In this document: positions 41,990 to 48,748 of the stretch, in pieces | How positions within the stretch are numbered: the stretch's first letter is position 1 | Layout of the letters: the number at the start of each line of letters is the position of its first letter | Assembly: GCA_030649955.1 (NCBI GenBank) | Contig: JAUSFD010000004.1 | Location: forward strand, 1-64,000 | Direction of reading: 5' to 3' | DNA from: Candidatus Peregrinibacteria bacterium | GTDB taxonomy: Bacteria; Patescibacteriota; Gracilibacteria; Peribacterales; Peribacteraceae | DNA: 64,000 nt | Position numbers and translations under genes: made by a program | Notes under the pieces: model-generated | The model's database searches: none | The model's input: only the letters and a program-made list of their open reading frames with translations | Told to the model about the DNA's origin: nothing

Positions 41990-42596
41990 GAGCCGATGTA
42001 ATCATTGAAGCCATTGGATCGTAGTTCTGGAGTATCGCTGCTTTTGCGGCTTCGATATAGCGATCTCGACCGGCATCCGATGCATCGTAGATGAGAGCGA
42101 GGCGACCTGTCTGCACGGCCAGCAAATCCGTGGCAAGTTTGATAGTGCGAGCATTGCCCTCACGAAACGGGTGTATGGCGAGAAATTCTCCTTGAATGTG
42201 CCCGACCGCCTTGCAGAAAAGATCGTCCGCAACAAGTGAAGTTGCCGGATATTTTGAAAGCACATCTCGTTCAAATGCGCTCATTGCTTCGTCGAGATAA
42301 TCTGGGGGTGGCCAAGCAGTTCCTTCTTTGCTGATCGATACGGTTCTCCATCGACCAGCCCACCCATACAGATCGCTGAAAATGCGGCCATGAACATACT
42401 GAATCAATTCGGATGAGATGGGAGTGTCTGATCGCATCTCATCGAGAAGCAATTCGTATGCTCTGGCCAAAGACTTTTCTTCTTCGACGAATAGGTCATG
42501 CAAATCAACAATGTCCTTCTTGTTCTTCAGTACTTTCTGCTCCAAATCCATGTACTCGTTCTCACTGCCGCCGACCGAATATCGAGATGCTGTCAT
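41964..42596 (-). CDS. fic: Fic-family AMP-transferase (class I type)
   Basis: The 210-aa protein has the Fic core with the complete motif HPFREGNART (142-151), which binds ATP phosphates and deprotonates the target hydroxyl. Its N-terminus (SRYSVGGSENEYMDLEQKVL...NKKDI) matches the class I/cell-filamentation Fic group. No S/T-xxx-E-G inhibitory helix is seen at either end, so a separate antitoxin is expected; the convergent 61-aa gene fits. Fic enzymes usually AMPylate proteins such as gyrase. TATAGT ends 7 nt before the ATG (leaderless). Confidence 0.92.
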   Translation of the reverse strand: MTASRYSVGGSENEYMDLEQKVLKNKKDIVDLHDLFVEEEKSLARAYELLLDEMRSDTPISSELIQYVHGRIFSDLYGWAGRWRTVSISKEGTAWPPPDYLDEAMSAFERDVLSKYPATSLVADDLFCKAVGHIQGEFLAIHPFREGNARTIKLATDLLAVQTGRLALIYDASDAGRDRYIEAAKAAILQNYDPMASMITSALNASKRSP

Positions 42597-43115
42597 ACAA
42601 GCAACTATACTGCTAGAAACAGCTGATTGCTCGTGATTTTTATCATGTGAGACACACCCCTGTTGTACTGTCTCATTTGTCTCATTCGAGCCCCTCAGTA
42701 CTGTTCGGATTGTTCGGTTTACCCCCTCGAAGTACTGTCCAATTCACCCCCCTCAAACCTGCCGAATTCCTCCAAATTGGCCTCCGACCCACCCTCCTCA
42801 GCCTACCCACTTCGCCCCTTCGAAAGGGCCCCGAAAAATCTCTCACAGGTTGGTTCTGGACTCACCCTCTCCGCCAGCCTTCGCATTCTGCGGAACGCTA
42901 CGGCCGGCGGGCCCCCATCCTGGTAATTTTGCACCGAAGGCTGTAGGACCCGAAGTGTCTCCTTTGGAGCCGTAGCTCCAGAGAGCGGAGGCTGGCTTCT
43001 TCCATTCGCACTGTTTCAGCGCTACGCCGCGATGGCGGTGACGATGCACATTTTAGGATGTCCATAGAGTAGTGGTAGATCTGAGCAGTGTCTGTTAGGC
43101 TAGTGCTCAAGACAT
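42597..43115. other. Intergenic region with right end of element 2
   Basis: No gene is evident. 42650-42760 holds repeated GTACTGT words (four spaced copies) and C-rich blocks, followed by the 113-bp right repeat. 42877-43115 contains a small hairpin (GGAGC-CGTA-GCTCC, near 42965) and the leader of the SLH gene. Confidence 0.5.
42764..42876 (+). repeat. 113-bp right-end repeat, copy 2
   Basis: It aligns without gaps to 21791-21903 at about 85% identity by eye. It ends in CCCTCTCCGCCA, which matches the 3' end of tRNA-Ser(GCU) better than that of tRNA-Ser(UGA). Confidence 0.82.
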
Positions 43116-44141
43116 ATGCGCCGACTCACCTCTAGCATTCTCTGTTGTCTCACCTTCCTGAATCTTGGGAGCGTGAGCGCTCAACAAGCGCCAAAACAAT
43201 CATTCACGGATGTCCCCCCCACGCACCCGGCGTACGAAGCGGTAGAGCACTTGAAAGCGCAGGGAATTTTGACCGGCTACGACGATGGGTCGTACAAGCC
43301 AGAGCGGAAAGTGAACCGGGCAGAGGCCGCGAAGATCATCGTCGCCCCGATTGCCCCGCCGACAGCACTCAACCAGATCAAGACGACGCCCTTCGTCGAT
43401 GTCGCAGAGGATGCGTGGTACTTACCGTTTGTGGAGTACGCGCGCAGTGAGCTCACGATCGTCGATGGACCACCGAAGACCAACGTCTTCAACCCTGAGC
43501 GGACGGTGAACAAGGCGGAGTTCATCAAGATGCTGCTGCTCGCGAACAAAGTGGATCCTGCGTCCTTCAATGAGATCCGTCTCCCCTTCTCCTCGGATGT
43601 CGCAAACACCGATGAGTGGTACTACCCGTACATGCGCTACGGCATCGCCTCATCGATGACCATGATCTCCGGCGATGGGCTCTTCTCGCCTGGCCGTGAG
43701 CTCACGCGGGGAGATGTCGCTCTCCTCCTCTTCCGCTACACCATGTACAAGGACGGGAGGCGTACGCAGGCGCTCCTCTCTGAGTCTGAAACAGAAATCG
43801 TCAACGTTCTCTCTGCATTGGAGAAGAATGACATCGCCCAGGCTGAGTACGCTTCCGCTCGCGCCCTCATCGCCGCGCGTGGAGCGAACGAGAGCAGACC
43901 CAATGAGCCTCTCATCCAGGCAGCAGTGAAAATCGTGGAGAGTTTCCGCGCTCTCGTGCGTGCGTATCGAGCCGGAGTGGATAGAGACTTGAACGAAACA
44001 ATTCGCTTAGCAGGAGAAGCCTGGAACCTCGCGGCGAGAGCGAAGGAACTCGATGCGAGCATGGCAGGCCTGGCAGACCAAGTGCAGACCATCGCGACGA
44101 ACATGGCAGAGAGTACTCGGGCGCTTGAAGAACAGCAGTGA
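43116..44141 (+). CDS. S-layer-homology (SLH) domain protein
   Basis: The 341-aa protein has a signal peptide (about 1-22), then three SLH repeats (about 28-205) with FTDVPPTHPAYEAVEHL, GYDDGSYKPERKVNRAEAAKI and SPGRELTRGDVALLLFRY. The last 120 or so residues are an Ala/Arg-rich helical rod. SLH domains attach proteins to wall polymer outside the membrane. With the SLH-cupredoxin protein at 13 kb it suggests an S-layer-type envelope. It starts just after element 2; no clean -10 lies next to the ATG. Confidence 0.88.
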   Translation: MRRLTSSILCCLTFLNLGSVSAQQAPKQSFTDVPPTHPAYEAVEHLKAQGILTGYDDGSYKPERKVNRAEAAKIIVAPIAPPTALNQIKTTPFVDVAEDAWYLPFVEYARSELTIVDGPPKTNVFNPERTVNKAEFIKMLLLANKVDPASFNEIRLPFSSDVANTDEWYYPYMRYGIASSMTMISGDGLFSPGRELTRGDVALLLFRYTMYKDGRRTQALLSESETEIVNVLSALEKNDIAQAEYASARALIAARGANESRPNEPLIQAAVKIVESFRALVRAYRAGVDRDLNETIRLAGEAWNLAARAKELDASMAGLADQVQTIATNMAESTRALEEQQ

Positions 44142-44154
44142 GGAGGGCTGCCTC

Positions 44155-44183
44155 TTGATAAATATTATATAGTGGTGTATAGT
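44155..44183 (+). promoter_or_regulatory. Promoter of the Nudix gene
   Basis: TTGATA and TATAGT are 17 bp apart in an AT-rich stretch. The leader to ATG 44212 is about 20 nt and has no Shine-Dalgarno site. Confidence 0.65.
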
Positions 44184-44211
44184 AACATTCTACTATCTTC
44201 AAATAAGTTTT

Positions 44212-45141
44212 ATGACACACACCCCAGAAACCTCCAAATCATCGCTCTCACCAGAGATATTCCGTTTGCGTGCGAAAGTTGTGAATCCTAAGGATCAGCC
44301 AAAGGATTATCCGCTCCGTGCAGAAATCAAATCTGGATATGAATCATGGGATACTGTAGACCACGACTACAATCCTCCTTTTTACAAGTCCGCAGAGAAG
44401 AACGATCGCAAATATCCCCAGCAACCATCTGACATTCAACCCAAGGAACACGCGTTTCTTGAGAGCCTTGGATTTACTTTCGACTCCAAGGGCATGCCAC
44501 TCGTTCCTCTCGGGCGTCTCGGTCTTTCCGGGCCAGGACGGACACCGGGCATCGGTGCCATTCGTGCGGTTGATCCCATCGTCACTCGTAATAATCCTGA
44601 CGACGGAAGTATGGAAGTCCTGCTCGTGGTCCGCGGTGATAATGGCCAATCGGCACTTCCGGGTGGGAAGGTTGACCCAGAAGGTACAGAAAATGGGGAG
44701 ACTGTTTGGGAGGATGAGGGAACAACGTTTTGCCGCGAATTTGATGAAGAAGTGGGCAAAGGACTAGGCCAAGATATTATCAACGCGCGCGCGAAGCCAA
44801 TCTACAACAAATATGTCATTGTTGGCGATAACCGCAATACCGACAACTCAGCATTCGTTACCTATCCGATGCATTTGCACATCAGCAAGGCCGAAGCAGA
44901 GGCAATTCGTTTCAAGCCGAAGAATCCGAAGGAAATTAAGGAGATCAAATGGGTAAAAATCACTGAGGCGAATTTAAATTCACTCTTCGCGACGCATAAG
45001 GATTTTGTGCTCGATGCCCTGGCACAATTGGATGAATCAAAGATAGAAGGCCTCGATGCTGGCGTTCGTACACTACTCGATGGATTGCGAAAGAATGTCC
45101 GAGGGGACATCAGTTCTCTCGGAGTGCAAATCGAAAAATAA
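44212..45141 (+). CDS. Nudix hydrolase, NUDT9-like ADP-ribose pyrophosphatase
   Basis: The 309-aa protein shows the NUDT9-type layout: an N-terminal region with WDTVDHDYNPPFY, then GRTPGIGAIRAVDPIVTR and a Nudix box from ALPGGKVDPEG to CREFDEEVGKG. About ten extra residues (ENGETVWEDEGTT) interrupt the box compared with the GX5EX7REUXEEXGU rule. NUDT9 enzymes split ADP-ribose to AMP and ribose 5-phosphate; the substrate here is inferred. The C-terminus has a helix with ITEANLNSLFATHKDFV. The gene is AT-richer than its flanks. Confidence 0.83.
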   Translation: MTHTPETSKSSLSPEIFRLRAKVVNPKDQPKDYPLRAEIKSGYESWDTVDHDYNPPFYKSAEKNDRKYPQQPSDIQPKEHAFLESLGFTFDSKGMPLVPLGRLGLSGPGRTPGIGAIRAVDPIVTRNNPDDGSMEVLLVVRGDNGQSALPGGKVDPEGTENGETVWEDEGTTFCREFDEEVGKGLGQDIINARAKPIYNKYVIVGDNRNTDNSAFVTYPMHLHISKAEAEAIRFKPKNPKEIKEIKWVKITEANLNSLFATHKDFVLDALAQLDESKIEGLDAGVRTLLDGLRKNVRGDISSLGVQIEK

Positions 45142-45163
45142 TCAACCATTTTGCAATATTTGT

Positions 45164-45673
45164 GTGACACTCAACCATACCAATCACGAATCGAAGAGCA
45201 GTCTGGTTGGGGCAGACCGATTAACCGATAGTCGTTTGAACCTCGTACAGCGAGCACAGGAGACTGTAGGCTTCATCGCGAAAAATATTGCTGGGACGGG
45301 TAAGGACTACGTACGAAAATTTCTGAAGGGTGACACGAAATACACGAGGGCAGGTGGAGTCGTCGGCTTCACCGCTGATACAGCAGGCTCGATGATCTGG
45401 GAAACGGCGAAACTCCCCTTCAAGGTCTTCGGAATTACTGCCGTTGGAATGGGTGGCGCGACTATCGGTCTCATGAAGCGGGGCATCGCAGGCACGGCAT
45501 CGCTGGCGTGGGAGATGGGGAAGCGCATACCATTGTTCCCAGCCCCTGCTCAGGGATCCACCCTGCAGCAGATCTTCAACCCCCATGCGAAACCATCACC
45601 TCCCCCTCACCTTCACGGCTTCGGTCATCCCGGGCGCGGGGCGTGGGAGAGACATGGGATCGCCAACATGTAA
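45164..45673 (+). CDS. Hypothetical protein with hydrophobic Gly-rich centre
   Basis: The 169-aa frame reads as protein-like in its middle part (NLVQRAQETVGFIAKNIAG, GVVGFTADTAGSMIWETAKLPFKV), with a Gly/Ala-rich weakly hydrophobic stretch and a Pro/His-rich tail. No family is recognised. GTG 45164 is chosen because ATG 45056 would overlap the Nudix gene by 86 bp. Its last 89 bp overlap the riboflavin-kinase gene in another frame, a long overlap for this genome. The tail may therefore be non-native or the next start later than drawn. Confidence 0.5.
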   Translation: MTLNHTNHESKSSLVGADRLTDSRLNLVQRAQETVGFIAKNIAGTGKDYVRKFLKGDTKYTRAGGVVGFTADTAGSMIWETAKLPFKVFGITAVGMGGATIGLMKRGIAGTASLAWEMGKRIPLFPAPAQGSTLQQIFNPHAKPSPPPHLHGFGHPGRGAWERHGIANM

Positions 45674-45971
45674 TCTCAACCTCGCCGATGTTCTTCCGGA
45701 GGTTACCGAGGGAATTTACGCGTGCTTTGCGCACTTCGGTTCTGAGAAGCACATGGGAGCACTGCACTACGGTCCTCGCCCCGTGCACAAGGACTCCCCT
45801 TCCTGTGAGGTTCATCTGATCGATGCTGTACTCGGAGAATGTCCTCCCTCTTTGACTATCGAACTCGTTGCCTACCTGCGCCCTGTACAGGATTTTCCAT
45901 CGGAGCAGGCATTGATCGCACAGATTTCCGCGGACGTCGATCAGGCGCGTGCTATCCTGAGTGCACGATGA
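45585..45971 (+). CDS. ribF: Stand-alone riboflavin kinase domain protein
   Basis: The 128-aa protein is the kinase half of RibF only: ASVIPGAGRGRDMGSPTCNL (ATP/Mg loop, normally GRxxGFPTANL), TEGIYACF, MGALHYGPRP, CEVHLIDAV (catalytic Glu region) and YLRPVQDFPSEQALIAQISAD. It should make FMN from riboflavin. The adenylyltransferase half that makes FAD is missing. Phe-to-Ser and Ala-to-Cys changes in the PTAN motif are unusual. ATGA overlap couples it to the MurE-like gene. The start is uncertain because of overlap with the preceding frame. Confidence 0.75.
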   Translation: MRNHHLPLTFTASVIPGAGRGRDMGSPTCNLNLADVLPEVTEGIYACFAHFGSEKHMGALHYGPRPVHKDSPSCEVHLIDAVLGECPPSLTIELVAYLRPVQDFPSEQALIAQISADVDQARAILSAR

Positions 45972-47353
45972 TCAGGGCTCTCAAGGGACTCATAGCACAG
46001 CGCAATCCACTCCGACTCCTGTGGCACAGAGCGAAGGCCTTCGTCGCTGCTCTCCGGTACGGATTTTCCGCACGAACGTTGATGGTGATCGGCATTACGG
46101 GGACGGATGGGAAGACGACGACCGTCGGGATGGTCGCGCACATCCTCAACGAAACAGGGATCAAGGCTGGGGCATTGTCGACGGCATTCTTCCAGATCGG
46201 GAACAAGATCACTTGGAATGCGACGCAGAAAACCTCTCCCTCTCCCTTCACGATCCAGAAGTTCCTCAAGAGATGCAGAGACGCAGGATGCACGCATGTC
46301 GTCCTTGAGTACTCCTCGCACGGTCTCGTGCAACACCGCATGGACTACACCTGGCCACAGGTCGCCGCGATCACGAACACAACACCAGAGCACCTCGATT
46401 ACCACGGGACGATGGAGCAATACCGTGAGGACAAGGGCATTCTCTTCCGCATGCTCACGGGTAAAGGGACGAAGGTCCTGAATGTTGAGGATGAGACCAT
46501 TCGGACATACCGCCGAATCCCTGCAGAGCGGGCGTATGCGTACTCTGGAGGTGGGCAATTCTCCCAGTTTCCGCGAGGGATCGCTGCTCTCCTCGATGGC
46601 CGTATTCTCGAGGGTGACCCGCACCACCCGCAGACGACGGCAATGAGCAATGACGATGCTTTCCTCTGGATGACGGATCTGATTGTCACACCCACATCCG
46701 CGAAAGCGAAAACACACTCTGTCTTAGGGAATTCCTCAGAGGAAACTGCAGATCTCGTCCTCGCGATCCCCGGTCAGTTCAACCTCGAGAACGCTGCATG
46801 CGCGATCAGTTGTGCTAATGCCATCGGTGTTCCCCTTGCGGAGAGTGCACGCGCGCTCGCTACGTTCAAAGGTGTTCCTGGTCGCATGGAGCGGATCGAT
46901 GCAGGGCAACCCTTCTCCGTCTTCGTCGACTTCACCGTCACTCCCGCTTCGTACGAGAAGACGCTCTCTACATTGAAATCTGCTCTGTCATCAGGAAACC
47001 GACTCCTCGTGCTCACGGGCAGCTGCGGAGACAGAATGCGGGAGAAGCGTCCCACGATTGGCAAGATCGTGAGTTCCTACGCGGATGTCATGGTTGTCGC
47101 AAATGAGGATCCGTACACGGAGGAGCCCGAGAGGATCATCGATGAGGTGTGGGCGGGAATCGATCATGCGAAGACGAAGGCACACCGAATTTTCGATCGT
47201 CGAAAGGCTATTGAATTTCTGCTACAGGATGCGAAATCTGGAGATATTGTTATCCTCTGTGGGAAAGGGAGTGACACGACGATGTGGTTGAAGGATGGCC
47301 AAATTCCCTGGAACGAGCGTGAGATCGTTCTGGAGATCCTGCGTTCACGATGA
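45968..47353 (+). CDS. murE: MurE-like Mur ligase lacking the usual N-terminal domain
   Basis: The 461-aa protein is an ATP-dependent Mur ligase: GITGTDGKTTTVGM (P-loop), LEYSSHGLVQHRMDY, NTTPEHLDYHGTMEQY and a C-terminal domain with TGSCGDRMREKRPTIGKI and ILCGKGSDTTMW. These fit MurE, which adds the third stem-peptide residue. Only about 40 residues precede the P-loop, so the UDP-binding N-terminal domain of canonical MurE is missing or reduced. The DNPR motif that selects meso-DAP reads EDPY here, so the amino acid added is uncertain. It is coupled by ATGA overlaps to ribF and rnhB. Confidence 0.85.
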   Translation: MIRALKGLIAQRNPLRLLWHRAKAFVAALRYGFSARTLMVIGITGTDGKTTTVGMVAHILNETGIKAGALSTAFFQIGNKITWNATQKTSPSPFTIQKFLKRCRDAGCTHVVLEYSSHGLVQHRMDYTWPQVAAITNTTPEHLDYHGTMEQYREDKGILFRMLTGKGTKVLNVEDETIRTYRRIPAERAYAYSGGGQFSQFPRGIAALLDGRILEGDPHHPQTTAMSNDDAFLWMTDLIVTPTSAKAKTHSVLGNSSEETADLVLAIPGQFNLENAACAISCANAIGVPLAESARALATFKGVPGRMERIDAGQPFSVFVDFTVTPASYEKTLSTLKSALSSGNRLLVLTGSCGDRMREKRPTIGKIVSSYADVMVVANEDPYTEEPERIIDEVWAGIDHAKTKAHRIFDRRKAIEFLLQDAKSGDIVILCGKGSDTTMWLKDGQIPWNEREIVLEILRSR

Positions 47354-48015
47354 GTACGCAACGGATCATTGTAGGAATTGACGAAGCAGGCCGTGGAGCG
47401 CTCGCAGGCCCCGTCGTTGCCGGTGCCTGCATCCTCACCGCAAATCTCTTCCGACGGCGGAAATCATTCCACTGCTGGTCTCCATACAAGAGGAAGAAGG
47501 CTGATGATGCTCTCCTTGCCGACAGTAAGAAGCTCACTCCAGACGAACGGGAGCGTTCGTACGCATGGATCCAGGGACAGTGTGCCTTCGGTGTCGGCAT
47601 CGTCGATGCTGAGACGATTGATCGGGAAGGCATTCTGGTCGCGACAGAACGCGCTATGAACATGGCAATTGCTTCGCTCGCTCTGGAAGGAGAGCCACTC
47701 CTCCTCGTCGACGGTCGCGATCGGTTCGTCTTTCCCTTTCCGCATCGCTCCATTATCCGCGGAGATGAATCGGAGCCCTGCATTGCTGCTGCATCCATCG
47801 TCGCAAAAGTGACGCGTGACCGGATGATGCGCGAGGCAAGCAGTTCCTTTGCGCACTACGATTTCGTGAGACACAAGGGCTATGGAACGCAGGTGCACCT
47901 TCAAGCACTCCGTGAGCACGGTCCCTGCGTGCTGCATCGACTCACGTTCCTCCGATCACTGGAGATCAGCGCGCCTTCCGCCGGAAGACGAACCAGACAA
48001 CCAATCCTGCGATGA
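47350..48015 (+). CDS. rnhB: Ribonuclease HII
   Basis: RNase HII removes ribonucleotides from DNA-RNA hybrids. The 221-aa protein has GIDEAGRGALAGPVVAG (catalytic Asp-Glu), ADSKKLTPDERE, LLLVDGRD and AAASIVAKVTRDRMM, all family hallmarks. An insertion after the first strand (NLFRRRKSFHCWSPYKRKKAD) is longer than usual. It is the last gene of the riboflavin-kinase/MurE operon (ATGA overlap) and overlaps the convergent lgt by 50 bp. Confidence 0.95.
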   Translation: MSTQRIIVGIDEAGRGALAGPVVAGACILTANLFRRRKSFHCWSPYKRKKADDALLADSKKLTPDERERSYAWIQGQCAFGVGIVDAETIDREGILVATERAMNMAIASLALEGEPLLLVDGRDRFVFPFPHRSIIRGDESEPCIAAASIVAKVTRDRMMREASSSFAHYDFVRHKGYGTQVHLQALREHGPCVLHRLTFLRSLEISAPSAGRRTRQPILR

Positions 48016-48748
48016 ACACCGGGATGGTGAGGAGTTGCCCACGGGAGAGTGCAATACCACCGAACACCACCAAGGGGTACGACTGCACACGAAGGAACTC
48101 GAGGAGGAAACGCAGAATGCCGTAGAGCATGAGGAAGAGTGCGAAGGTCCGACCGGGTCGGATGGTCTTTGCATAGCGAAGATGTAGGAAGCACGCGCAG
48201 GCAATGAGGAGATCCTTGAGGATGCCGTAGAGCTGTGTGGGATGCACGAATCCCTCGACGCCAGGAACAGTAATTCCCCACGGGAGCGTGGTCGCCGTAC
48301 CGTAGAGTTCTTGATTAATAAAATTCCCCAAGCGCCCGAGCGCGAGTCCAATTGCGGCGGGGACAACAACGACATCCGCGAGCTTCCACGGATCAATCCG
48401 TTTGAGCAGGCACGCGAGGGAGAGCGCGATAGCGACTCCAATAAACCCTCCATGGGAGGACATCCCGCCCTTCCAGACCATGATGATCTCTGCCGGATGC
48501 CGGAGGAAGTGCGAGCGCTCAAAGAAGAGCACGTACCCCAATCTACCGCCGACGATGACGCCCAGGACAGCCCACGAGATGATGGACATCCACTCTTCGC
48601 TCGTGAGGCGCAGGTTGCGGTACTGCTGCAAGCGCGGGAGGAGCCATGCCGCGAGGAGGAAGGCCACCAAGTACAGGAGGCCGTACCAGTGGATGGCGAA
48701 ACCGAAGAGATCGACGGCAACCGTCCGTGTGGGGAAGAGTGCGATCAT
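47966..48748 (-). CDS. lgt: Prolipoprotein diacylglyceryl transferase
   Basis: Lgt attaches diacylglycerol to the lipobox Cys of prolipoproteins, consistent with the many lipoproteins in this window. The 260-aa polytopic protein shows the essential HWYGLLYL (His), GGRLGYVLFF, GGMSSHGGFIG, GRLGNFINQELYG (the Lgt signature with catalytic Arg) and HPTQLYG. ATG 48748 overlaps the stop of the upstream membrane gene by ATGA, deciding the start over 48763. Confidence 0.95.
   Translation of the reverse strand: MIALFPTRTVAVDLFGFAIHWYGLLYLVAFLLAAWLLPRLQQYRNLRLTSEEWMSIISWAVLGVIVGGRLGYVLFFERSHFLRHPAEIIMVWKGGMSSHGGFIGVAIALSLACLLKRIDPWKLADVVVVPAAIGLALGRLGNFINQELYGTATTLPWGITVPGVEGFVHPTQLYGILKDLLIACACFLHLRYAKTIRPGRTFALFLMLYGILRFLLEFLRVQSYPLVVFGGIALSRGQLLTIPVFIAGLVVWFVFRRKAR

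Larger units (their letters stand above)
36963..42876 (+). mobile_element. tRNA-Ser(UGA)-associated integrative island (element 2)
   Basis: This 5.9-kb region is AT-richer than its surroundings. It starts at a tRNA 3' end with a tandem copy of that end and carries the shared 60-bp left repeat (37042-37101). Its genes encode a TraB/ChaN-like protein, a large serine recombinase, a primase-helicase, a FicA-like antitoxin and a Fic toxin. It ends with the shared 113-bp right repeat, whose tip CCCTCTCCGCCA resembles a tRNA-Ser acceptor. The architecture is that of an integrative element with a conflict or defence cargo. The recombinase may serve both this element and the smaller one at 20 kb. Confidence 0.72.
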
